Assembly (NCBI RefSeq): GCF_004365705.1
Contig: NZ_SOBN01000001.1
Location: 4,946,001 to 5,010,000 of the forward strand
DNA: 64,000 nt
Source of the DNA: Streptomyces sp. 846.5
Lineage (GTDB): Bacteria > Actinomycetota > Actinomycetes > Streptomycetales > Streptomycetaceae
Direction: 5' to 3'
The notes beneath the pieces were generated by a model, which had not been told where the DNA came from, searched no databases, and worked only from the letters and a program-made list of their open reading frames with translations. The position numbers were made by a program, and so were the translations under genes. Shown piece after piece: positions 29,256 through 36,410 of this stretch; the stretch's first letter is position 1, and every line of letters starts with the position of its first letter.

Positions 29256-31634
29256 CTAGCCCCGCATGATCATCCGGGCCAGCGTCTCCAGGTCCAGCTC
29301 CTGCGGCTCCCCGCTGCGGCGGTTGCGGCGCATCCGGTCGTAGCCGGGCATCCGCTGCTCGGCCCGGGTGCCAGGGGCCCGCTCCACGACCGTCACGCCG
29401 CTCTCGGCCTCCAGTACCGGCGCGTACCCCGCGGCGCGCAGGGCCTCCAGGGTGGCGCTGGGGGAGTGGGTGCTGATCAGCACCGTGGGTGCGATCCGGC
29501 GCAGCCCCAGTTTGGCCAGCACCCGGGTCTTCGACAGCTCCAGCACCAGCGCCTCGTCGTCCGAGCGGATGCAGCAGGCGGAGCGGACCACCCGGACCCG
29601 GCCGTGGGTCCTGCCGGTGTCCCTGACCAGGTACTCCAGCGGCTGGGGGAGTTCGCCCTCGGCCGCCTCCCGCAGCTCGGCGAGCAGATCGTCGGCGCTC
29701 ATGCCGGCGTCCAGCGCCCGGCGTACCGAGGCGGCGCTGAAGCGCCAGACCACCGCATGCCCCTCCGACTCCCGGTCCGCGGCCGAGCCCATCAGCTCGG
29801 CCAGGGCCGCCGACGGGGCGCCGGCGGCGACAGCCGTCAGGTCCGCCTGGAACCGGGCCTTCTGCTGCGGTGGGGGCAGCAGCGCCGTGCAGGCCTCCCG
29901 CAGCAGCCGCAGCGGGCCCTCGTAGGCCTCGCCGCCCTTGGCGGCGATGCCCGGGACGCAGGGGAACCAGTCGGCCGCGTCGGTCTCCAGCAGGGCCAGC
30001 ACCGCCTCGCCCAGCGGGGTCGGCCGGCCGTGGGCCAGCACGCCCAGCTGCTCCGCCTCCAGCAGCGTCTCCAGGACCCGGCTCAGACCGTCCTCGTCCA
30101 GGGTGACCAGCCCGGGGCTGTACCAGCCGACCAGCCGGACCAGCTCCTCCAGGGTCTCTGCCGCGAAGGCCGACACCGGGCCCAGGCCCTGGCCGGCCGG
30201 GAGCGAGGCCAGCGCCCGGAGCAGCTGCCGGCGCAGCGGCACGGCCTCCTGGTCCTGCGGCGCCACCAGGGCGACCGGGGTCTCCTCCCGGTACTCGGGC
30301 CACCAGGCCAGGATCTCCGGGATGACCGCCCAGGTCGCCACCAGCGGCACCAGCCGCTCGGCGGGGGAGCGGGACAGCCAGACGTCGTAGCGCGCGGTCG
30401 GCAGCAGCCGCAGCGGGGTGCTCGGTACGGCTGCCCGCCGAACGCGCCCGCGCGGCGCCGGGCCGTCCGGCACTTCCTGGTGGTCCGCGAGCAGATCGGC
30501 GTTGTAGGCGAGGTCCAGCCACAGCCGGGTCTGCTCCTCCGGCGCCTCGATGGCCTTGGCCAGCCTCCTGGTGTCCCGGACGGCGAGGCCGCCGGACTTG
30601 CGGATCCCCGGGGGAGCGGCGGCGCAGGCGGCCAGCAGCAGCTCCATCCTGCGGCTCGCCGAAGCAGCGGCGGCCTGCGCCTCGCGCAGGGCCTCCGGCA
30701 CCGGGTGCACCCCGGCGGTGAGCACCGGGGGCTCGGGGTCGAAGCGCGCGGTGATCCGTCCGTCGGCCGCCGCGTCCAGGATCTCGTAGGGCATCTCGAC
30801 CAGGTCGGGTCCGATCGGGACCAGCATCCCGTGCTCGGCCAGCCAGTCCGTGGCGGGGTCGCCCGATCCGCCCGGCCGCAGCTGGTACTTGGTGGCCGTG
30901 CCGTAGTGGTAGCCGCCGAGCGGGACAAAGCAGTGGGTGCGCAGCAGCGGCGGTCCCTGCACCAGCAGCTGCAGCATGTCGGCCGCGTCCGGCGGCGCTC
31001 CGGCGATCAGCGAGCGGACCAGCTCCCGGTCGCCCAGCGCGGCGACCACGGCGGCCTGCGCGGTCTCGCGGTTGCGGCTGGACGGCAGATCCAGTCCGGC
31101 CGCGATCCGGTGCACCTCGGGTGCGTTGAAGGCATCGCTCATCAGCTGGGCGGCCGGGCGGCTCAGGCCCATGGTCTCGGCCAGGTGCCGGTGCACGAAG
31201 CCGGGCAGCGCGAACTCGCCGGGGCCGGCCGGGAGGACCAGGGCCAGCCGCTGAAGGTCCGTCAGGACGTGTTCTGCGGCGGCGCGCAGGCCCTTGTCGT
31301 CGCCGGCGAGGAACGTGAGCAGCTCGTCGGTCGCCACCGGGCGGGAGGACGGCTCCAGCGCGGTCCAGTAGGGCTGCGGCATCAGCGCCCCGTGCCGCCG
31401 CGCGGCCAGCCACACGCCTGCGGACAGCAGTTGCAGGGAGGGGGCGGTCAGCCTGCCCACGGCGTCGCCGACCGAGCGGTCCTCCAGCAGCTGGTGGGCC
31501 AGGTCGGCGAGGCTCTGCGGGCCCCGGCCGGAGCGGCGGATGTCGCTGCGGACCCGACGTGCGTCGAGCAGCTCGGCCAACTCGTCGGCGGTGAGGGTGG
31601 CGAGCAGGGCGGCCAGGGCTTGTGCGGATTTCAC
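29256..31634 (-). CDS. Helicase-associated (Helicase_C_3 / XPB N-terminal-like) domain protein
   Basis: The 792-residue cytoplasmic protein is Ala/Leu/Arg-rich and helical. Its C-terminal part (AVVWRFSAASVRRALDAGMSADDLLAELREAAEGELPQPL, then VRVVRSACCIRSDDEALV and LRRIAPTVLISTHSPSATLEALRAAGYAPVLE) is characteristic of the helicase-associated domain found beside XPB-type helicases, as in mycobacterial Rv0862c. It has no Walker A or helicase motor motifs, so it would act as a DNA-binding or helicase partner; no XPB gene is next to it here. It lies between two copies of the palindromic repeat. Function beyond the domain is unknown. Confidence 0.72.
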   Translation of the reverse strand: MKSAQALAALLATLTADELAELLDARRVRSDIRRSGRGPQSLADLAHQLLEDRSVGDAVGRLTAPSLQLLSAGVWLAARRHGALMPQPYWTALEPSSRPVATDELLTFLAGDDKGLRAAAEHVLTDLQRLALVLPAGPGEFALPGFVHRHLAETMGLSRPAAQLMSDAFNAPEVHRIAAGLDLPSSRNRETAQAAVVAALGDRELVRSLIAGAPPDAADMLQLLVQGPPLLRTHCFVPLGGYHYGTATKYQLRPGGSGDPATDWLAEHGMLVPIGPDLVEMPYEILDAAADGRITARFDPEPPVLTAGVHPVPEALREAQAAAASASRRMELLLAACAAAPPGIRKSGGLAVRDTRRLAKAIEAPEEQTRLWLDLAYNADLLADHQEVPDGPAPRGRVRRAAVPSTPLRLLPTARYDVWLSRSPAERLVPLVATWAVIPEILAWWPEYREETPVALVAPQDQEAVPLRRQLLRALASLPAGQGLGPVSAFAAETLEELVRLVGWYSPGLVTLDEDGLSRVLETLLEAEQLGVLAHGRPTPLGEAVLALLETDAADWFPCVPGIAAKGGEAYEGPLRLLREACTALLPPPQQKARFQADLTAVAAGAPSAALAELMGSAADRESEGHAVVWRFSAASVRRALDAGMSADDLLAELREAAEGELPQPLEYLVRDTGRTHGRVRVVRSACCIRSDDEALVLELSKTRVLAKLGLRRIAPTVLISTHSPSATLEALRAAGYAPVLEAESGVTVVERAPGTRAEQRMPGYDRMRRNRRSGEPQELDLETLARMIMRG

Positions 31635-31738
31635 GGGGGGTGCTCCAGGTGCGTGCCGGCGGTCCTTCGACGGTAGCGTGTGCAGCCCCGGGTCTGGGGG
31701 GGAACCACCCGTGGGTGGGGGCTGCTGTCGGATCCGGG

Positions 31739-31842
31739 CTGCGGACCGTAGCTGGCTGGTCGCGCAGTTCCCCGCGCCCTGGACGTTTGCAACTGATCCA
31801 GTTGCAGCCCCCTAGGGGCGCGGGGAACTGCGCGAACAACCA
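31739..31842. repeat. Palindromic intergenic repeat, copy 2 (core inverted relative to copy 1)
   Basis: The left flank 31739-31755 is identical to copy 1 in the same orientation. The arms lie at about 31760-31780 and 31814-31835. The central 34 bases (31780-31813) are the exact reverse complement of the copy 1 core, with the inner GCAACTG/CAGTTGC pair retained. It lies between the convergent-side end of the DUF2786 gene and the start of the helicase-associated gene. Confidence 0.8.
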
Positions 31843-31856
31843 TGCACGCGCCGCAC

Positions 31857-33221
31857 CTACCGTGGTAGCTCCGCCCCGTGCCCCCGCAGTTGCGCCCGGT
31901 CGGCGGCGGCCCGCCCTTGGGTCCACCCCTCATAGTCGCTGGCTCGGATCGCCCTGCCCGCGCGGGCGTTGGGGAACAGCTGCTCGGTGGAGCGCCGTAC
32001 CGCCTCCTCCCGGGCGGCCAGCACCGGCAGCAGCGCGGAGGAGTCCTCCCGGCCCTCGGCCCGCAGCCCGACCAGCGCCTCCTCGGTCGCCTGCGCGGTC
32101 GCCCCGGAGAGCCGCTCGCGGATCCGCGCGGCGTAGGAGATGAGGAACGACTGCCGGAACGCCTTGGTCCGCGACCCCCCGGCGCCGCCGCCCTGTATCC
32201 CCGCACTGTTCATCGCACCGGTCGCCTGGACCAGCAGCGAGGTGTAGAGCAGCTCGACCGCCTCCAGGTCGGCCGGGAAGCCCACCACCGTGCAGAAGCC
32301 CAGCTCCTTGGTCCACAGCGAGGTGGCCCGGTTGGCGCCGGCCACCGCGTCCAGCAGCAGCGCCTTGGGCGCCTCGTAGGGGTTGTCCACGCCGATCCGG
32401 CAGGCCCCCGGCTCGACCCTGCTGCCCGAGGAGGCCGCGAGCAGCGCCTCGTCGATGCTGTGTTGCGCCATCAGCTGCTGGGCCTTGGCGGTCAGCGCCT
32501 CCGCCTCGTCGGGGAACTCGGTGGACTCGGCCTTTGCCAGCAGCGCCCGGATCCGGCCGAGCATCCTCGGCTCGCTCCCGGTCTTCTGGACGAACGGCAG
32601 GGCGGAGCCCTGGGTACGCGGCACGGTCCCCGGCGGCGGGCTGAGCAGCGTCAGCGGCGGCAGTCTGCCGATCAGGCGGTACAGCTCCAGCAGCAGCGTG
32701 GCGACCGAGAAGCGGTCCAGCCGCTCCCGGTCGGCGACGCCGGGCAGGAAGGCGTCGTCCTGGCCCCACCAGTCGGCGGCCTCCAGCTCCCGCAGCTGCC
32801 CGGACCAGCGCGGGTCGAGACCGGCCGCCGCGTAGCCGCGCAGCTCGGCGGCCATCAGGTCGACCGCCAGCCGCAGGTGTCGCCCCGTCAGCTCGCGGCG
32901 TACCGCCCGGGCCAGGTCGGCGGGCTGCCAGCCGGCCTGCCACAGCCGCCCCAGCTGCGCCCCGCTCACCAGCAGCACCGCCCGGCCGGTCTCCGGCCAG
33001 CGCGCGGCGGGCTCGGAGAGCAGGCTGGCCGCCTGGTCCAGCGCGAGCGGGTGGACGTCGTCGGCGGCGCACAGCACCGCGCCGCACGCCCGCTCCACCA
33101 GTTCCCGCAGCGGGGGCTCCTCGTGCTGCGCCCGGGCGTGCCCGGCCTGCTGGCGAGCCTGCTGGTGGGCCGTCTGGTCCCGCTTCTTGACCCGGCGGTA
33201 CTGCGGGTTGCGCCTGCCCAT
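31857..33221 (-). CDS. DUF2786 domain-containing protein
   Basis: The 454-residue protein has a basic Arg/Gln-rich N-terminus (RRVKKRDQTAHQQARQQAGHARAQHEE), a middle helical region, and a DUF2786 domain near residues 220-262 (RIRALLAKAESTEFPDEAEALTAKA-type, then QQLMAQHSID), followed by about 190 residues of conserved C-terminal sequence (GVDNPYEAPKALLLDAVAGAN, VGFPADLEAVELLYTSLLVQA). DUF2786 proteins are seen in phages and actinobacteria and their biochemical role is not established. The ATG at 33221 is the only good start. I infer nucleic-acid contact from the basic N-terminus only. Confidence 0.75.
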   Translation of the reverse strand: MGRRNPQYRRVKKRDQTAHQQARQQAGHARAQHEEPPLRELVERACGAVLCAADDVHPLALDQAASLLSEPAARWPETGRAVLLVSGAQLGRLWQAGWQPADLARAVRRELTGRHLRLAVDLMAAELRGYAAAGLDPRWSGQLRELEAADWWGQDDAFLPGVADRERLDRFSVATLLLELYRLIGRLPPLTLLSPPPGTVPRTQGSALPFVQKTGSEPRMLGRIRALLAKAESTEFPDEAEALTAKAQQLMAQHSIDEALLAASSGSRVEPGACRIGVDNPYEAPKALLLDAVAGANRATSLWTKELGFCTVVGFPADLEAVELLYTSLLVQATGAMNSAGIQGGGAGGSRTKAFRQSFLISYAARIRERLSGATAQATEEALVGLRAEGREDSSALLPVLAAREEAVRRSTEQLFPNARAGRAIRASDYEGWTQGRAAADRAQLRGHGAELPR

Positions 33222-33350
33222 GACGACCCTCCTTCGCTTCCTCGGTACGGCCCGTTTCGGTGCCGCGACTGTCCCATTGTCCTGGAAGCGCCCGCCGGGC
33301 CCCGCAGAACACGCTCCGCGACGTCGTCGCAGCAGGGTGTGACATCAAAG

Positions 33351-33374
33351 GGGGTGCCGCCCTGCGGCATTCCC
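33351..33374 (-). terminator. Probable terminator of the cyclase-effector operon
   Basis: On the minus strand TGCCGC/GCGGCA (33369-33364 with 33360-33355), extended by GGG/CCC, is followed by TTT. It lies immediately after the M48 peptidase stop codon at 33377. Confidence 0.5.
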
Positions 33375-33376
33375 TC

Positions 33377-34726
33377 TCAGGAAGTCTGCGGCAGGAACGC
33401 CTCTAGCTGTCGCAGACGGGTGTGGTAGTCCGGATGGGATGAGAGGAGCTTGGACGCGAGGCTCGGCTGCCGCAGCGCCTTCGCGCCGACCTGCCGCTGT
33501 GCCTCCAGTTCCTCGCCGTGCATCTTGGTGAGCACCTGGATCATCACCTGGGCGAAGCCGAGCTCCGCGGCTTTCTGATCGGCGCGCAGCTCCGCACGGC
33601 GACCGACAGCCGCCAGCAGGTAGGGGGCCAGGAGCACCAGCAGGAGCGGCCAGAAAGTCACTGCCGCACCGATCACGATGGCGGCCGCGATGATGATGAT
33701 TGCCGCCCCCAGGCAGAAGAAGCTCTGGGCGATCAGCACGGCGAAATATGTCACCTTGCGTAGCGCCTGCCAGGCGAGCCGACCGGGCAGCGAGTACCAC
33801 AGACCCAGCAGGCCGGACCAGGCGTGGCCGCCGGTGTGGTGCCCCAGCTCGTGTGCGAGCACCCCGGCCAGCTCGGCGGGCGGAAGCGTGGTCATCGAGT
33901 AGTAGGTGACCCCCACGATGTGGCCGGCGGCGGCGTAGGCGTTGAGGTCGGCACTGTCCTCGATCCACAGGTCGTAGGTCGAGCCCTCGATCCCGGCGCG
34001 GGTGGTCACCTCGCGCCAGATGGGGTTGAGCCAGTCGAGTTCCTTGCGCGTCGGGTAACGCAGGTTGAGCAGGTAGCGGGCGAAGAAGCGCTCGGTGGGA
34101 CGGTGGAAGACCAGCGCCCCCGAGGCCAGCCAGGCGATCAGGACCACGTAGGTGAGGAACGTGGGCAGGAAGCCCGCCAGCACGTAGACGACGATGAAAC
34201 TGCAGACGAAGTTGGGCGTGTGCAGCAGAAGCGCGCCGATCGCGGTGGCGTCCGCGCCGCGCTGGTGCGCGGCCATGTGCATCCGTCCGGTGCTGAAGTC
34301 GAGCCGATCGGTCTCCAGCGACTGGTCCGGAGGCGGGACGGCTGGTGCCGACGGTGCGGCGGGGGGCTGTTGGAGGTGGCTCGCCGGGTACGTGGGAGGA
34401 GGGACGAGCGCTTCCGCCTGCGGGTACACCGGTGGTGCCGGGTACTGCGGTGCGGCCGAGGGTTGTTCGGCCTGCGGGTACGGCGGTGGTGCCGCAGGGT
34501 ACTGGGGTGCCGCAGGGTACTGGGGCGGGGCGGGGTACTGGGGCGGGGCGGGGTACTGGGGTGGGACCGAGGGTTGTTCGGCCTGCGGGTACGGCGGTGG
34601 TGCGGGGTACTGCGGCGGGACGAAGGGCTGTTCGGCCTGCGGGTACGCCGGCTCCGTCGGGTACTGCGGCTCCGTCGGGTACTGGGGCGGGTCCGGTTCT
34701 TCGGGCCACTGCGTTGGCTGGTTCAT
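33377..34726 (-). CDS. Membrane M48-family metallopeptidase with a Pro/Tyr-rich N-terminus
   Basis: The 449-residue protein opens with about 135 residues of PPQYP, PYPQAEQP and related repeats, which should be disordered and cytoplasmic. Two hydrophobic helices follow (about 160-205), then the zinc site HELGH (292-296) with the third ligand in ELRAD (Glu379, Asp383) and the NAYAAAGHIVGV substrate strand, and two more hydrophobic segments (about 325-375) between the zinc ligands, as in HtpX-type enzymes. It should be an integral membrane protease that degrades damaged or specific membrane proteins. AAAGG precedes the ATG. It is the last gene of a five-gene operon that starts with a nucleotidyl cyclase; a role as effector or maturation protease in that system is inference. 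Confidence 0.85.
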   Translation of the reverse strand: MNQPTQWPEEPDPPQYPTEPQYPTEPAYPQAEQPFVPPQYPAPPPYPQAEQPSVPPQYPAPPQYPAPPQYPAAPQYPAAPPPYPQAEQPSAAPQYPAPPVYPQAEALVPPPTYPASHLQQPPAAPSAPAVPPPDQSLETDRLDFSTGRMHMAAHQRGADATAIGALLLHTPNFVCSFIVVYVLAGFLPTFLTYVVLIAWLASGALVFHRPTERFFARYLLNLRYPTRKELDWLNPIWREVTTRAGIEGSTYDLWIEDSADLNAYAAAGHIVGVTYYSMTTLPPAELAGVLAHELGHHTGGHAWSGLLGLWYSLPGRLAWQALRKVTYFAVLIAQSFFCLGAAIIIIAAAIVIGAAVTFWPLLLVLLAPYLLAAVGRRAELRADQKAAELGFAQVMIQVLTKMHGEELEAQRQVGAKALRQPSLASKLLSSHPDYHTRLRQLEAFLPQTS

Positions 34727-34776
34727 CGTGTGCCTTTCGATTCAGGTTCGGTTCCGCCGTCGGCGGGCCTGGGAAG

Positions 34777-35322
34777 TCAGTGCAGGACCAGCGCGAGAGC
34801 AAGCAGCACCGTGCTGAGTGCGAACGCCGCGAGACCGGTGCGTACGCACAGGTGCTTCCTCGACACGATCAGGCTGTTGCTGGCAAGTGCCGTGAGAAGG
34901 GCTGCCGACGGGTCCCGTTCGGTGTCGGCGAGCGCCTCCGCGAGCCGTCCGAGTGCCACCGCCTGGTTGATGTCCTGGAAGTAGGTGAGGGGGAGCCCGG
35001 GATGCCAGTCGCTCTTCCGGTAGCGGGGCAGGATCGCCAGTAGCAACGAGACCAGCGCAATGCCCAGGCTCACCGTCCCCGGCCACCAGGCTGCCGCCGA
35101 AGCCGGCGGGAGCCGGCTCGGTGACCAGTCGTGCCCGGACAGGAGTCCGACCAGCAGTCCGGCTGCGATGCCGAGTGCCGCGACGAGCACGGACGCCTTG
35201 TTGTCCGCGCGGGCGATCTCGTCACGCAGTTCGGCGAGCAGTCGGGTGCCGACGACGGGATCCCAAGCAGGTTGCGGGGGTGCTGACACCGGCGCGCGGG
35301 CCGGACTGTTGCCTGCTGACAT
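34777..35322 (-). CDS. Pycsar PycTM-like transmembrane effector
   Basis: The 181-residue protein has the signature of Pycsar transmembrane effectors (DUF5706-type): an N-terminal LRDEIARADNKASVLVAALG, where an E-x-x-R-A-D-x-K-A helix leads into the first membrane helix (about 42-62), a second helix (about 80-100), a cytoplasmic helical segment containing TYFQDINQAVALGRLAEALA, and a C-terminal helix (about 160-180). In described Pycsar systems such proteins bind cCMP or cUMP made by a phage-activated cyclase and impair the membrane. GAGGAG lies before the ATG, and the upstream gene ends 18 bases away. Assignment is by motif and context, not by a search. Confidence 0.75.
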   Translation of the reverse strand: MSAGNSPARAPVSAPPQPAWDPVVGTRLLAELRDEIARADNKASVLVAALGIAAGLLVGLLSGHDWSPSRLPPASAAAWWPGTVSLGIALVSLLLAILPRYRKSDWHPGLPLTYFQDINQAVALGRLAEALADTERDPSAALLTALASNSLIVSRKHLCVRTGLAAFALSTVLLALALVLH

Positions 35323-35340
35323 GGCTGCCGCTCCTCGCCG

Positions 35341-36369
35341 TCAGGAGGGTGACGGTTGGTCGGAGACGGGCTGCCCGGGTGCCGTCGGGTACCCCGGAGG
35401 GAGCTGCGGCTTGCCGGGCGGGTCCGAGGGCTGGGGTGACGCGGAAGCAGACGGGGCAAGGATGTTCTTCAATTGCCGCAGTGCCTCCTTGGCCGGCTCC
35501 TCCAGTTGGAAGTCCTCGAAGATCTCGTTCGCAATCATGTTCTCGATCAGCTGCATCTGGTTCCGTACCTGGATCTGTTCGTCTTGCCGGAGGCTCTCCA
35601 GGGCGTGGCGCATGTCGTCCGGGTGCTGAGCCACCTGCAGGGCCCACTGCTGGACGCCGCCCCGTTCGAGGTAGTACCGGTAGAAGTCCGCCTTCTGGGT
35701 CAGGAGTTGCTGCTCCTGCTGAGCCCGGAGCTGCTGGTACTCGAACTCGGGGGTGGCCGCCTGCATGTCGTACTTGATGCCACGGAGCCGGGACTGGTGC
35801 TCGCGGGCTGCGGCATCGAGGTCGAGCCGCGCGGTGCAGGTGATGCGCAGGCCGACGTCCTCGGCGATCGGCCTGCCGCGAAGCTGCGCCTGGACTGCTG
35901 TCTCGGCATCGGCACTGTCCTCGACCGAGAACTTGCGGCTGGCTGCCCGCATCAGGCTCTGGATCCTCGGCGAGATCAGCGCCGGGACGTCACGGATGCC
36001 ACTGCTGACGACCGTGGCGGGGGCGATCACCTGCCAAGTGACGTCGACCTCTGCCTGGAAGCAGAAGGCGTCGCCCTGGGACGGCAGCGAATGGACCAGC
36101 TCCAGGTGGTGGATGCCCATGTCGACCTCATACACGGCGCGGTAGCCCCGGGCCGTGAGTTCGGCCCGACCGGGTCGGTGCGGTGGCAGGTAGGCGTCGA
36201 GCTTGCCCGATCCGTCACTGAAGACGAGCGCCCGGTCGGCGTTCGCGGTGGGACGGCGGGCGAGGTGGTCGAGCCGCGACACCTGTCGTACGACCGCAAC
36301 CGGGTCGACGATCTCGCTGTTACGGCGAGCGGACTGATTCCACTCGGGAATCTGCCGGAAGTCCGGCAT
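35341..36369 (-). CDS. SPFH/band-7-like protein with C-terminal coiled coil
   Basis: The ATG at 36369 is set by AGGAGGG 6 bases upstream, giving 342 residues. Residues about 75-190 follow the SPFH strand-helix pattern (YRAVYEVDMGIHHLELVH, FCFQAEVDVTWQVIAPATVV, IRDVPALISPRIQSLMRAASR, DVGLRITCTARLDLD). Residues about 185-300 are heptad-rich helices (QLRAQQEQQLLTQKADFYRYY) and the tail is a Pro/Ser-rich linker. There is no obvious membrane helix, so oligomerisation on the membrane would need a partner, perhaps the adjacent PycTM-like or M48 protein; SPFH proteins commonly scaffold membrane proteases. The family assignment is moderate. It is third in the cyclase operon. Confidence 0.6.
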   Translation of the reverse strand: MPDFRQIPEWNQSARRNSEIVDPVAVVRQVSRLDHLARRPTANADRALVFSDGSGKLDAYLPPHRPGRAELTARGYRAVYEVDMGIHHLELVHSLPSQGDAFCFQAEVDVTWQVIAPATVVSSGIRDVPALISPRIQSLMRAASRKFSVEDSADAETAVQAQLRGRPIAEDVGLRITCTARLDLDAAAREHQSRLRGIKYDMQAATPEFEYQQLRAQQEQQLLTQKADFYRYYLERGGVQQWALQVAQHPDDMRHALESLRQDEQIQVRNQMQLIENMIANEIFEDFQLEEPAKEALRQLKNILAPSASASPQPSDPPGKPQLPPGYPTAPGQPVSDQPSPS

Positions 36370-36410
36370 GGTGGCCCTCCTGTCTGGATGTCTGTTGAGG
36401 CTGAGGCAGC

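Noticed and set aside
29128-31842. Composite transposon formed by the two repeat copies around the helicase-associated gene
   Set aside because: There is no transposase, no target duplication is evident, and similar sequences are common intergenic repeats in Streptomyces.
34501-34560. Tandem GGGGCGGGGTACTGG units as a CRISPR-like or regulatory array
   Set aside because: They are the coding repeats of the M48 protease N-terminus, without unique spacers.
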